Positions 1 through 9,748 of a stretch of 38,781 nucleotides of DNA are shown here, one piece after another. This DNA is from Verrucomicrobiota bacterium (GTDB lineage: Bacteria > Verrucomicrobiota > Verrucomicrobiia > Chthoniobacterales > UBA10450): positions 1-38,781 of the forward strand of contig QHRJ01000044.1 of NCBI GenBank assembly GCA_003220075.1, given 5' to 3'. Made by a program: the position numbers and the translations under genes. How positions within the stretch are numbered: position 1 is the first letter of the stretch; each line of letters begins with the position of its first letter. The notes below the pieces were generated by a model. The model did no database searches, was not told where the DNA came from, and saw nothing but the letters and a program-made list of their open reading frames with translations.

Positions 1-717
1 TCCGGTGGGATGAAATTGAACGAATTCCATGTCGATTAATTCCGCCCCTGCTTCGTAGCCCAGCGCAAGACCATCGCCGGTCGATTCCCAACTGTTGCTT
101 GTGATTTTGTAAGCACGGCCAATCCCGCCGGTCGCGAGCACGATCGCTTTTGCGCAAAAAATTTTAAATCGCCCACGCTCGCGTTCATAAGCGAAAGCAC
201 CAATCACACGATCGCCATCTTTGAGGAGCGAGAGAGCGGTATGTTCCATATAAACCTCGATCCCTTGGTGCACCCCATGGTCTTGCAACGTCCGAATCAT
301 CTCGAGGCCGGTCCGATCGCCGACGTGCGCGAGTCGCGGATATTTATGACCACCAAAATTCCGCTGTAGAATCCGACCATCTTTTGTTCGATCGAAGACC
401 GCGCCCCAAGCTTCGAGCTCGCGCACGCGATCGGGCGCTTCCTTGGCGTGCAACTCGGCCATGCGCCATTGATTGACATATTGGCCACCGCGCATGGTAT
501 CGGCGAAATGTACTTTCCAATTGTCGCGATCGTCGACGTTGCCAAGCGCGGCCGCAATGCCGCCTTCGGCCATGACAGTGTGCGCTTTGCCGAGAAGCGA
601 TTTGCAAATCAGTCCGACTGAAACTCCCGTCGCTGACGCTTCGATGGCCGCGCGCAAGCCAGCACCGCCAGCGCCGATCACCAGGACATCATGCTGGAAA
701 GTTTCGTAATCGGCCAT
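1..717 (-). CDS. sdhA: Succinate dehydrogenase/fumarate reductase flavoprotein subunit, N-terminal part (runs off the left edge)
   Basis: Manual reverse translation: MADYETFQHDVLVIGAGGAGLRAAIEASATGVSVGLICKSLLGKAHTVMAEGGIAAALG...HVGDRTGLEMIRTLQDHG...ELIDMEFVQFHPTG; FAD-binding GAGGAG and HTVMAEGG motifs. Absent from the ORF track because no stop lies inside the window. Confidence 0.9.
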   Translation of the reverse strand, partial: MADYETFQHDVLVIGAGGAGLRAAIEASATGVSVGLICKSLLGKAHTVMAEGGIAAALGNVDDRDNWKVHFADTMRGGQYVNQWRMAELHAKEAPDRVRELEAWGAVFDRTKDGRILQRNFGGHKYPRLAHVGDRTGLEMIRTLQDHGVHQGIEVYMEHTALSLLKDGDRVIGAFAYERERGRFKIFCAKAIVLATGGIGRAYKITSNSWESTGDGLALGYEAGAELIDMEFVQFHPTG

Positions 718-1008
718 GCGTCGAAGGAGCGTTAAAGCATCGAACTTCTAAATGCCAACCTTAATCTGCTCAAGCATTGACGCGGTGGAACATGGAAGAC
801 GGGCCTCGCATCGACCTGTCTTCCGCACGATAAAGGCTGGCAGCGTGTGTGGCGCAATGGAGATCCGTGTTCGTACAAATTAGGACAGTACCTAAATTAT
901 TCTCGACCTAACCGATCAACTCAAGCAAGACAGCTGCAGGCGCGTTCATCATCGAAGATGAATTTGCCGCGCAAAGAAAATCGTAATTGAAAAATGGAGG
1001 AGGCAAAG

Positions 1009-1590
1009 ATGAACGGAACTATCGATATCACAGGCACGGTTGCCGATACGCTCGGGCGCAATTGGTGGCTGTTGGCCTTGCGCGGTTTGGCTGCGGTGGT
1101 CTTCGGGGTGCTGGCGTTTGTCTGGCCCGGCGCCACTTTGATCACACTGGTCTGGCTATTCGGCGCATTCGCGCTGGTGAACGGAGTTCTATCCTTAGCA
1201 GTCGCGGCCAAAGCTCCAAAAGGCTACCCTCGGTTCGGCAGCCTAATTCTTGGTGGATTGCTTGGCATCCTCGCCGGACTGCTCGCTTTCATCATGCCCG
1301 GCATCACTGCCATCGGGCTACTCATTTTGATCGCCTGCTGGGCAATGGTGACCGGGATTTTGGAGATCGTCGCCGCGATCAAATTGCGCAAGCTAATCAA
1401 CAATGAATGGTTGCTTGTGTTGGCCGGGATTGCTTCGGTTGCTTTTGGAGTTGTGCTATTGCTTCAACCGGCTGCCGGCGCCTTGGTCTTGATTTGGTGG
1501 GTCGGAGCGTACGCACTCCTTTTCGGAATTCTGTTGGTCGTCCTCGCTTTCCGAATGCGGAGACTGGGTAAGAGGTTTGTCAGTGCCTAA
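1009..1590 (+). CDS. HdeD-like multi-TM membrane protein
   Basis: About 193 aa hydrophobic protein with repeated WWLLALRGLAAVVFGVLAFVWPG / LLGILAGLLAFIMPG segments typical of the HdeD/DUF308 family; GGAGG just upstream of ATG 1009. Confidence 0.8.
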   Translation: MNGTIDITGTVADTLGRNWWLLALRGLAAVVFGVLAFVWPGATLITLVWLFGAFALVNGVLSLAVAAKAPKGYPRFGSLILGGLLGILAGLLAFIMPGITAIGLLILIACWAMVTGILEIVAAIKLRKLINNEWLLVLAGIASVAFGVVLLLQPAAGALVLIWWVGAYALLFGILLVVLAFRMRRLGKRFVSA

Positions 1591-2387
1591 ATGAGACGGA
1601 AGTCGTGCCAGATCCCCATCGAGCACAGGCGAACATAAAGATCGGAGAAGCCGACCCAGAACAGACTCATCCATGCCCAAAGCATGTGGCGGCGGTTGAG
1701 ACAAGTGACGCAGCGATAAGCCTGGTAGCAAGCCGGCGCGCGTGAAAGCTGGTCGCGAAATCCACCAATCAAATGCCGGAGCGAATGGCAGCCAAAGGTA
1801 TAACCGCCAAGTAAAACGACGTTAATAGCCAAAACGATTGTACCGAGGCCAACACCAAAGGAAGTTTTACCGGCCGGATCGATAAACCAGAGCGCCTTCC
1901 AAACGTCGATCGTCAGAATGATGATGAAGACGAGCGCGAGATAAAGAAAGTAGCGATGGACGTTCTGCATGATAAGCGGAAAGGAACGTTCGCCTAAATA
2001 AGTCTTGCGTGGCTCGCCTACGGTACAGGCCGGTGGGTCGGCCCAGAAGGCTTTGTAGTAGGCGCCCCTATAATAATAGCAGGTGAGCCGAAACCCACCC
2101 GGCGCCCACAAAATCAAGAGCGCGGGCGAGAATAAAAGCCAGCCCGGCCACCACCTCGGTTTTGGCCCAAACCAGCTATGGGGCGAATCGCCAAAGATTT
2201 CCGGCGAATAAAATGGCGAGATGTAGTTGCCAAAAAAATAATGAGCTCCTTGGAATGCCGCCCAGATCGAATAAACAATGAATGCGCCTAGGCCAAGAAA
2301 CACCAGCAACGGCTGCGTCCACCAGACATCGGCGCGCATCGTTTCGCCAAAGGCGCGTCGCGGCAATTCGGTGGAAACAGTGGACAT
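1587..2387 (-). CDS. Succinate dehydrogenase membrane anchor of the large (~270 aa) type seen in actinobacterial Sdh1 operons
   Basis: Multi-TM protein MSTVSTELPRRAFGETMRADVWWTQPLLVFLGLGAFIVYSIWAAFQG...FGCHSLRHLIGG; lies upstream of an sdhA on the same strand. Start chosen at the internal Met (2387). Confidence 0.7.
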   Translation of the reverse strand: MSTVSTELPRRAFGETMRADVWWTQPLLVFLGLGAFIVYSIWAAFQGAHYFFGNYISPFYSPEIFGDSPHSWFGPKPRWWPGWLLFSPALLILWAPGGFRLTCYYYRGAYYKAFWADPPACTVGEPRKTYLGERSFPLIMQNVHRYFLYLALVFIIILTIDVWKALWFIDPAGKTSFGVGLGTIVLAINVVLLGGYTFGCHSLRHLIGGFRDQLSRAPACYQAYRCVTCLNRRHMLWAWMSLFWVGFSDLYVRLCSMGIWHDFRLI

Positions 2388-2472
2388 GACCTGGGGATTA
2401 TGACATGAGCCGCAACGCAGGCAATGGAACACACTGCAAGCCGGTGCGCACAGCCCCGAATGCCTCCGTTTA

Positions 2473-2588
2473 CAGCGGAGTAGAACTCCGCTGGGCGCAC
2501 AGACTAGGAAGTCTGTGTTCCCCGCGCCAATGCAGGCAACGGAACACAGGCCGTCAGCCTGTGCGCCCAGCGGACATTTTGTCCGCTG
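2473..2588. repeat. REPIN-like inverted pair of double-hairpin REP units (plus a degraded third unit near 2410-2454)
   Basis: Unit (-) 2473-2521 and unit (+) 2541-2588 share GGAACACAG...CTGTGCGCCCAGCGGA...TCCGCTG, with two hairpins each. Confidence 0.8.
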
Positions 2589-2643
2589 CCTCTGCGCGAT
2601 CTTGATTGAACGCTAAATTAAAAAAGACAACTGTATTGCCTTC

Positions 2644-3339
2644 GTGACTGCCTTCTCCGCGTTTTATCGCTCCTCCATCGGCAAGAAAATGATCGTCGCG
2701 CTCACCGGCGTGATTCTGATGTTGTTCGTCATTGGACACCTGCTGGGCAACCTGCAAATTTTTCTTGGGCCGCGCTGGGTTAACGATTACGCGCAACATC
2801 TGCGCGACCTCGGCCCGCTCCTTTGGGCGGTGCGGATTACGTTGCTGATTGCAGTTTTTCTCCACATTTATTTTACGGTCAGTCTCGCGCTCGATAACCG
2901 GCGTGCCCGCCCGCAACGCTACCAAAAACGGGATTACATCAAGGCAAGTTACGCTTCTCGCCACATGGTGGTGAGCGGATTGGTCGTCCTCGCTTTCATC
3001 GTTTTTCATCTCCTTCATTTTACCGGCCGGAAATTCAACGCCCGTTTTCCAATGTTGAAAAATGATCCGCTCAATCATTACGACGTTTATTCGATGATGG
3101 TTTACGGATTCCAAGACGTTTACGTCTCGGCCTTTTACATTATCGGTTTGTTTTTGCTTACCCTTCATCTCACCCACGGCGCCTCGAGTTTTTTCCAATC
3201 CCTCGGCCTGAATGATAAGAAGTTGACGCCGCAACTGGCATTTGCTGCGCGCGTTTTCGCGTGGCTCCTTTTCGTTGGTTACGCCGCCATCCCGGTCGCG
3301 GTTCTGCTTGGTTTTATCCAACCGGCACAGCAATTATGA
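2644..3339 (+). CDS. sdhC: Succinate dehydrogenase cytochrome b subunit
   Basis: 231 aa, 5-TM pattern, [36 protein letters not shown] start; its stop overlaps the sdhA start. Confidence 0.9.
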   Translation: MTAFSAFYRSSIGKKMIVALTGVILMLFVIGHLLGNLQIFLGPRWVNDYAQHLRDLGPLLWAVRITLLIAVFLHIYFTVSLALDNRRARPQRYQKRDYIKASYASRHMVVSGLVVLAFIVFHLLHFTGRKFNARFPMLKNDPLNHYDVYSMMVYGFQDVYVSAFYIIGLFLLTLHLTHGASSFFQSLGLNDKKLTPQLAFAARVFAWLLFVGYAAIPVAVLLGFIQPAQQL

Positions 3340-5264
3340 TCGGAAAACTCGATGGTAAAATTCCGCCCGGTCCGCTCGAGCAAAAATGGCGAAACCACAA
3401 GAACAATTCGCGTCTGGTTAGCCCAAATAATCGTCGCAAATTTGAGATCATTGTGGTCGGCTCGGGACTGGCCGGGGGATCGGCTGCGGCCACCCTCGGC
3501 GAACTTGGTTATCGGGTGAAGTGTTTTTGTTATCAGGATTCGCCGCGTCGCGCCCATTCCGTTGCTGCCCAGGGCGGAATCAACGCCGCCAAAAATTATC
3601 AAAACGACGGCGATAGCGTTTTCCGGTTGTTTTACGACACGATCAAGGGCGGCGATTTCCGTTCGCGCGAGGCGAACGTTTACCGGCTGGCTGAGGTCAG
3701 CAATCTCATCATCGATCAATGCACCGAACAGGGCGTCCCGTTCGCACGCGAGTATGGCGGGCTCCTCGCCAATCGGTCCTTCGGCGGCGCCCAAGTTTCA
3801 CGGACCTTCTACGCGCGCGGCCAAACCGGCCAACAGCTTTTGCTCGGCGCTTATCAGGCGCTGTGCCGCCAAATTGCGCTCGGCACGGTGAAAATGTTTC
3901 CGCAAACCGAGATGCTCGACCTTGTTTTGGTTGACGGTCATGCCAAGGGGATCATCACCCGCAATCTGTGCACCGGCGAAATCAATGCTTTCGCCGGCGA
4001 CGCCGTAGTTCTCGCGACCGGCGGTTACGGCAATGTTTTTTTCCTTTCGACCAACGCGCGCGGTTGCAATGTCACCGCCACCTATCGCGCTTACAAACGT
4101 GGCGCGCTCTTCGGTAATCCCTGCTTCACCCAAATTCATCCCACCTGCATTCCAGTAACCGGTCAGCACCAATCAAAACTGACGCTGATGTCTGAATCGC
4201 TGCGTAACGATGGACGGGTTTGGGTGCCGAAGCGGGCGGAAGATTGTTCCAAACCCCCAAACGATATTCCGGATGCGGATCGCGATTATTATCTCGAGCG
4301 AAAATATCCAAGCTTCGGAAATCTCGCGCCCCGCGACATCGCTTCACGCGCGGCCAAGGAAGTGTGCGACGAGGGGCGTGGTGTTGGGCCGAGTGGCCGC
4401 GGAGTTTACCTCGATTTTGCCGACGCCATTTCGCGCCTAGGCGAGGATACCATTCGCGAGCGCTACGGAAATCTCTTTGATATCTACCAAAAAATTTCGG
4501 CAGAAGACGCCTACAAAACACCAATGCGGATTTATCCGGCAGTGCATTACACCATGGGCGGGTTGTGGGTTGATTACAATTTAATGAGCAACATCCCCGG
4601 TCTGCATGTTATCGGGGAAGCGAACTTTTCCGATCACGGCGCGAACCGGCTCGGAGCGAGCGCGCTCATGCAAGGTTTGGCCGATGGTTATTTTGTTTTG
4701 CCCTATACGTTGCCAAATTATCTCGCCGGACAAATCGGCAAACGGCCTTCCACTGATCATGCGGAATTCAAGCGGGTCGAATCCGAAGTTCGAGAGCGCG
4801 TGAGAAAATTGCTGGAGGTGAATGGCGATCGCACTCTCACTTTATTTCATCGTGAACTGGGTCTGTTGCTTTGGGACAAATGCGGCATGACGCGGAATGC
4901 GGCCGGTTTGCGCGAAGCGCTCGGGAAGATTCCGGAGTTGCGCGACGAATTTTGGAAAAAGGTGCGAGTCCCCGGCGAAGGCGAAAGCTACAACCAATCG
5001 CTCGAACGCGCCGGACGAATCGCTGATTTTCTCGAATTCGCCGAATTGCTGTGCATCGACGCCCTTGAGCGGGACGAATCATGCGGCGGTCATTTCCGCG
5101 AAGAACATCAGACGCCGGACGGCGAGGCCCAGCGTGACGATGAAAATTTCGCTGCCGTTTTCGCGTGGGAATTTCAGGGAAACGGAAAAGTCGAGCGTCC
5201 GAAATTGCATCGTGAACCGCTGCACTTTGAGGCGGTGCATTTGAGTCAACGGAGTTACAAATGA
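3336..5264 (+). CDS. sdhA: Succinate dehydrogenase/fumarate reductase flavoprotein subunit
   Basis: [52 protein letters not shown]...[54 protein letters not shown] overlap with sdhC (ATG 3336). Confidence 0.95.
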   Translation: MIGKLDGKIPPGPLEQKWRNHKNNSRLVSPNNRRKFEIIVVGSGLAGGSAAATLGELGYRVKCFCYQDSPRRAHSVAAQGGINAAKNYQNDGDSVFRLFYDTIKGGDFRSREANVYRLAEVSNLIIDQCTEQGVPFAREYGGLLANRSFGGAQVSRTFYARGQTGQQLLLGAYQALCRQIALGTVKMFPQTEMLDLVLVDGHAKGIITRNLCTGEINAFAGDAVVLATGGYGNVFFLSTNARGCNVTATYRAYKRGALFGNPCFTQIHPTCIPVTGQHQSKLTLMSESLRNDGRVWVPKRAEDCSKPPNDIPDADRDYYLERKYPSFGNLAPRDIASRAAKEVCDEGRGVGPSGRGVYLDFADAISRLGEDTIRERYGNLFDIYQKISAEDAYKTPMRIYPAVHYTMGGLWVDYNLMSNIPGLHVIGEANFSDHGANRLGASALMQGLADGYFVLPYTLPNYLAGQIGKRPSTDHAEFKRVESEVRERVRKLLEVNGDRTLTLFHRELGLLLWDKCGMTRNAAGLREALGKIPELRDEFWKKVRVPGEGESYNQSLERAGRIADFLEFAELLCIDALERDESCGGHFREEHQTPDGEAQRDDENFAAVFAWEFQGNGKVERPKLHREPLHFEAVHLSQRSYK

Positions 5265-5281
5265 ACAAACTCTCCTGCTCC

Positions 5282-5392
5282 GTCATTCCGAGCGAAAATG
5301 CCAATCCGGCTCGGACCGAGGAATCCCCGCATGAAACCTTAATGGTAACACAGCAAGATTCTTCGAGTCCGCTTCGCTTCGCTCAGAATGAC
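5282..5392. repeat. Interspersed inverted repeat of the GTCATTCCGAGCG family between sdhA and sdhB
   Basis: Left GTCATTCCGAGCG (5282-5294) and right CGCTCAGAATGAC (5380-5392) form terminal inverted arms. Confidence 0.75.
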
Positions 5393-5412
5393 GACCGCCG
5401 TTGATCGCGACC

Positions 5413-6168
5413 ATGAATTTCAAGCTTAAGATCTGGCGACAAGCGGACCCCAAATCAAAGGGCAAATTCGCCACTTATGAAGCGCGCAATATTTCTCCGG
5501 ACACCTCGTTCCTGGAAATGCTCGATATGGTTAACGATGAACTGACCGAGCGCGGCGAAGCACCGATTGCATTCGATTCCGATTGTCGCGAAGGAATTTG
5601 CGGTACCTGTGCGTTAACGATTAATGGACAAGCGCACGGCCCAAAACATCCCGCCGCCGTCTGCCAGCTTTACATGCGGTCTTTCGATGATGGTAAGACA
5701 ATCACGGTCGAGCCATTTCGAGCGAAACCATTTCCGCTGGTGCGCGATTTGGTGATCGATCGGAGCGCGCTTGATCGCATCGTGCAGGCTGGTGGTTTCA
5801 TCGCAGCGCGCGCCGGTTCCGCGCCGGAAGCGAATTCAATTCCGGTCCCAAAACATAACGCGGATCTGGCGATGGAAGCGGCCGCGTGCATCGGCTGCGG
5901 AGCCTGCGCCGCAGCTTGTCCGAACGCTTCGGCCATGCTTTTCACCGCCGCAAAAGTTTCGCATCTCGCCTTTTTGCCGCAGGGCGCGCCGGAACGGACC
6001 TCACGGGTGACGAAAATGGTGCGTCAAATGGACGCAGAAGGTTTCGGCAATTGCACGAACACCTACGAATGCGAAGCCGTTTGCCCAGCGGAAATCAGCG
6101 CCAGTTTCATCGCCAAACTCAATCGCGAATACGCGCGCGCCATTTTGCAGCGAAGCGTGGGTGAATAA
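5413..6168 (+). CDS. sdhB: Succinate dehydrogenase iron-sulfur subunit
   Basis: CREGICGTCALTINGQAHGP (2Fe-2S), CIGCGACAAACPNAS and CEAVCPAEIS (Fe-S ligands). Confidence 0.95.
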   Translation: MNFKLKIWRQADPKSKGKFATYEARNISPDTSFLEMLDMVNDELTERGEAPIAFDSDCREGICGTCALTINGQAHGPKHPAAVCQLYMRSFDDGKTITVEPFRAKPFPLVRDLVIDRSALDRIVQAGGFIAARAGSAPEANSIPVPKHNADLAMEAAACIGCGACAAACPNASAMLFTAAKVSHLAFLPQGAPERTSRVTKMVRQMDAEGFGNCTNTYECEAVCPAEISASFIAKLNREYARAILQRSVGE

Positions 6169-6202
6169 GAATAGATTTCGTGCGTTGCGGCAAGTTCATT
6201 CC

Positions 6203-6366
6203 GGGGAGCACACGCGTCCCGCGTGTTGGCGAGCGCGTCCTCGCGATCGCGAACTTACCTGTGCCTTAGATCGCTCGAAGTAACTAAATTCAACGAAAAG
6301 TCCGTTTCGGCGAGACGCCGAAAGTCCGAGCCGGACTGGCGTAGCATGTGAGACGCGTGCGCTACC
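6203..6366. repeat. REPIN-like inverted pair of GGGxAGC-type palindromic units
   Basis: 5' GGGGAGCACACGCGTCCCGCGTGT (ACACGCG-TCC-CGCGTGT); 3' unit read in reverse GGGTAGCGCACGCGTCTC..., with hairpins TTTCGGCG-TCT-CGCCGAAA and AGTCCG-GCT-CGGACT. Confidence 0.6.
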
Positions 6367-6371
6367 CAGAA

Positions 6372-7211
6372 TCAGATTGTCTCGCAAACGTACGACCACA
6401 ATTGAGAATCGAGCGCGAATTTTGCGCGCTTCGCAACCAAATCGCCATCTGCATTAGGCCGCAACACTGCAAAAATTGTTGACCCTGATCCCGACATTAA
6501 CGCAGCGCCGACTTCCGGTTGTTCGAGTAACCACGACTTCATCTGTGCAAGAAAAACAAACTTCTCAAAGACCGAACGTTCTAGATCATTCACAAAAGTG
6601 ATGTCACGGAATTTTTGTGGCTGATAGATCGCGTCCGCTATTTCTCGCGCAGCGTGCCAACGTGAATAGGCCCATGAACTCGGGACGCCAAATTCGGGCT
6701 TCAGCAGCAACAAAGATAATGGTGCCGGCAAAGCCGCCGCCGTAACAATCTCCCCTCGCCCACTGCAACTCGCAGCAGTTTCATTCGCGAAAAACGAAAC
6801 GTCAGAACCCAATTGCGCCGCCAGGGTGCTTAGCCGTTCTCTCGAAAGCCTGGCATCGAAGAAGCGATTGAGTCCGCGCAAAGCCGCGGCCGCGTCGCTA
6901 CTACCGCCGCCCAGCCCAGCGCCCTGTGGAATTTCTTTGCGAAGCGTAAGCCGAACCTTCGGCTCGCGATTTGTCTCAGAAAAAAACAGGCATGCAGCGC
7001 GGACCACCAAATTGTCATCGCCGGCAAGGCCAGGCTCATCACAATGAAATTCGAATGCATTCGCGGATTCGATCTCGAGCGAATCGCAGAGCGTGATTGG
7101 GGCCATCAAGGTTTCGATTTCGTGAAAGCCATCCTCGCGCTGGCGCAACACGCGCAGAAAAAGGTTCACCTTCGCGTGGGCCAGTTCTTCCATACCTTGC
7201 ATTCTGTTCAC
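6372..7211 (-). CDS. ispE: 4-diphosphocytidyl-2-C-methyl-D-erythritol kinase
   Basis: AHAKVNLFLRVLRQREDGFHEIETLMAPI and GHMP motif PQGAGLGGGSSDAAAALRGLNRFF. Confidence 0.92.
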   Translation of the reverse strand: MNRMQGMEELAHAKVNLFLRVLRQREDGFHEIETLMAPITLCDSLEIESANAFEFHCDEPGLAGDDNLVVRAACLFFSETNREPKVRLTLRKEIPQGAGLGGGSSDAAAALRGLNRFFDARLSRERLSTLAAQLGSDVSFFANETAASCSGRGEIVTAAALPAPLSLLLLKPEFGVPSSWAYSRWHAAREIADAIYQPQKFRDITFVNDLERSVFEKFVFLAQMKSWLLEQPEVGAALMSGSGSTIFAVLRPNADGDLVAKRAKFALDSQLWSYVCETI

Positions 7212-7232
7212 AAGTTAGCCGAGATTGACGAG

Positions 7233-7952
7233 ATGAAACCTTCCGCTAGCGACCGCCTGATCATCGCGCTCGATGTCGGCACCCGCGCGGAAGCGATTTC
7301 CCTCGCCCTAACCCTGGCGCCTTTCGCCGGGTGGATGAAAATTGGATTACAACTTTTTGCAGCTGAGGGACCTGATCTCGTGCGTGCCATTCGTGAAACG
7401 GGCGCCCGCGTTTTTCTCGACCTCAAACTGCACGATATACCAAACACAATCGCACGAGCGGTCGAGTCGGTCGTGAGGTTGGACGTGCAAATGTTGACCC
7501 TGCATCTGAGCGGCGGTGGCGAGATGGTACGCGCGGCTGTGGCGGCTGCGCCAGAGGATTTGTTACTTCTGGGTATAACCGTGCTGACGAGCGCAAACAG
7601 CGAAACATTGCGCGAAATCGGAATGGTGGAAGACGTTTCACAGCAGGTCGTTCGATTGGCAGAAATCGGGGCGGACTGCGGCATCGGCGGCGTTGTGGCC
7701 GGCGCACAGGAAATCGGCGCATTGCGCAAAGCAGTTGGCGAAAGCTTGAAACTGGTCATACCCGGAATTCGCCCGCGCGGGAGCGAGGAGCATGATCAGA
7801 AACGCATCATGACGCCTGCGGAGGCCGTCGCTGCCGGCGCGGACTATCTTGTGATTGGGCGACCCATCACCGCTGCGCCCGATCCGACCATTGCGGCGAG
7901 GAAAATTCTTGAGGAAATCGAAAGCTGTGTTTTCCGAACTGATTGTCATTGA
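7233..7952 (+). CDS. pyrF: Orotidine-5'-phosphate decarboxylase
   Basis: LIIALDVGTRAEA...MKIGLQLFAAEGPDLVRAIRETGARVFLDLKLHDIPNTIARAV...VIPGIRP...DYLVIGRPITAAPDP. Confidence 0.95.
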   Translation: MKPSASDRLIIALDVGTRAEAISLALTLAPFAGWMKIGLQLFAAEGPDLVRAIRETGARVFLDLKLHDIPNTIARAVESVVRLDVQMLTLHLSGGGEMVRAAVAAAPEDLLLLGITVLTSANSETLREIGMVEDVSQQVVRLAEIGADCGIGGVVAGAQEIGALRKAVGESLKLVIPGIRPRGSEEHDQKRIMTPAEAVAAGADYLVIGRPITAAPDPTIAARKILEEIESCVFRTDCH

Positions 7953-8586
7953 CGATCCGACGCCCCGTCCGGGACCGCTCAACATGGCGATCGACGAAGT
8001 CCTCCTCGGCACGGCACGATCTGCGATTTTGCGATTTTATCGCTGGTACGCGCCATCGGTTTCCTTCGGTTACTTCGTAAGATTTGCCGAGGCATGCGAG
8101 ATTGCGAGGAATCGCGCAACCGTTCGCCGCTGGACGGGCGGCGGCATTGTGCCGCATGGCGAGGATCTAACGTATTCGATCATGATCGGATCAAGGGATG
8201 ATGCTTTCGCATCAGCATCGAAAATAATTTATCAGCGCGTGCATTTTGCTCTCGGTAGCGCGCTGCGCGAAATTGGAATCGTTTCTGCCCTTGTCCAGAC
8301 GGAAGCGACGAAAGTTTCTGACGCTTGTTTTGCCAATCCGGTTGTGTCGGACGTAATGGAAAACGGCCGTAAAATTGCGGGAGCAGCTCAACGCAAAACA
8401 CGCGGCGGTCTGCTTCATCAGGGAAGCATCCAGCGTGAAAATTTGGATGATCGATTCCGAAACGCATTCGCGAGATTGTTGGGCAACCGGATTATCGCCG
8501 GCAGTATTGGGACAGATGTTTTGCGCGCGGCAGAAGAGCTCGCGGCAACAAAATATGCAACCGTCGATTGGCTGCAGCGGCGGTAG
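7927..8586 (+). CDS. Lipoate-protein ligase A family protein
   Basis: GPLNMAIDEVLL...RFYRWYAPSVSFGYF...VRRWTGGGIVPHGEDLTYS...NGRKIAGAAQRKTRGGLLHQGSI; probable GTG start 7927 overlapping the pyrF end. Confidence 0.8.
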   Translation: MFSELIVIDDPTPRPGPLNMAIDEVLLGTARSAILRFYRWYAPSVSFGYFVRFAEACEIARNRATVRRWTGGGIVPHGEDLTYSIMIGSRDDAFASASKIIYQRVHFALGSALREIGIVSALVQTEATKVSDACFANPVVSDVMENGRKIAGAAQRKTRGGLLHQGSIQRENLDDRFRNAFARLLGNRIIAGSIGTDVLRAAEELAATKYATVDWLQRR

Positions 8587-8704
8587 ACATTGCATTTGGA
8601 GGGACAATCTCCGTATCGTCACCGGGCAGCGCCCGTCCATCCAACCAAAATTCGCAGAAATACGCTTGGAGCTTTGACATTAAAAACCGGTCTTCTATTC
8701 TGAA

Positions 8705-9736
8705 ATGGTGGAAGTTTCCCTGCGCTCGACCGCGGCACCGCTAAAAATTAGTCCGTTGACGCGAGTGGCGTCCGTGGTGCAGCCGCAATTGGACGAAGTT
8801 TCGGCTCGCATTGCCCGGCAGACTGACGCTTTCGATCCCGCGATCGAAGGTTACATCAGCTATGCACTGGAGAGCGGCGGCAAACGGATGCGGCCGCTGG
8901 TCGCTCTTCTGGCCGGCGCCGCGACGAGTGCGGTTACAAAAGCTCACATCGACCTGGCAGTAATTGTGGAGCTGATTCATCTTGCCACCCTGGTCCACGA
9001 CGACGTTATGGATGAAGCCGAGCGTCGTCGCAGCCAGCCAACCTTGAACGCGCGCTGGGGCAATGCTCTGAGTGTGCTCCTGGGCGATTCGCTCTTCGCG
9101 CACGCACTCGATCTTTCGACAAAATTCGATGACCCCGGGATTAGTCGTGCGATCGCACGGGCTACACGCGACGTCTGCACCGGAGAAATCATTCAAACGC
9201 AGCGACAGTTCGACCTGCACCTGGCGGTGGAGGAATATTTTCGGATCATTGAACTAAAAACCGCCACTCTCTTTGCGGTTGCGGCCGAACTTGGCGCGAA
9301 ATTGAATAATGCTCCTGCGCCGCAAGTCGAAGCGCTGGCAAACTTCGGACGACATCTCGGCGCCGCCTATCAGATTTACGATGACTGCATCGATCTGGCG
9401 GGGCGTGAGAGTGCGACAGGCAAAACGCTCGGCACGGATTTGCGCAAGGGCAAGATGACGCTCCCAATGCTGCGGTTATTGCATCATGCTTCCGCGATCG
9501 AGAAGGAGCGCTACTGCCAGCTTATTCTCGAAGGCGATTACGCTTCGGTCAGTCTTTTGTTAAAAACGACAGCGGCAGCTGCGATGGACGAGGCGCTCGC
9601 CAGCGGCATCGCGCGTTCGCAACAGGCCCGGGCGCAACTTGAAGACCTGCCCGAATCGCGCGCGCTGGAATCGCTCCATCTCTTCGCAGACGCCATTATG
9701 CTGATGCTACAATCGCTTCGCGTGCAAGCGGCCTAA
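8705..9736 (+). CDS. Polyprenyl diphosphate synthase
   Basis: GGKRMRPLVALL, LVHDDVMDEAERRRSQPTLNARWGN (first Asp-rich motif), YQIYDDCIDLAG (second Asp-rich motif), GKTLGTDLRKGKMTLPML. Confidence 0.92.
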   Translation: MVEVSLRSTAAPLKISPLTRVASVVQPQLDEVSARIARQTDAFDPAIEGYISYALESGGKRMRPLVALLAGAATSAVTKAHIDLAVIVELIHLATLVHDDVMDEAERRRSQPTLNARWGNALSVLLGDSLFAHALDLSTKFDDPGISRAIARATRDVCTGEIIQTQRQFDLHLAVEEYFRIIELKTATLFAVAAELGAKLNNAPAPQVEALANFGRHLGAAYQIYDDCIDLAGRESATGKTLGTDLRKGKMTLPMLRLLHHASAIEKERYCQLILEGDYASVSLLLKTTAAAAMDEALASGIARSQQARAQLEDLPESRALESLHLFADAIMLMLQSLRVQAA

Positions 9737-9748
9737 CCAGCGGGCGCG

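Noticed and set aside
2554-3333. 259-aa antisense ORF opposite sdhC
   Set aside because: Low-complexity charged translation that mirrors a genuine membrane-protein gene.
3279-5304. Many long antisense/alternate-frame ORFs over sdhA and other genes (e.g. 3279-3794, 4126-4524, 4837-5304)
   Set aside because: Shadow ORFs from GC-rich codon bias; no family-like content and they overlap clear functional genes.
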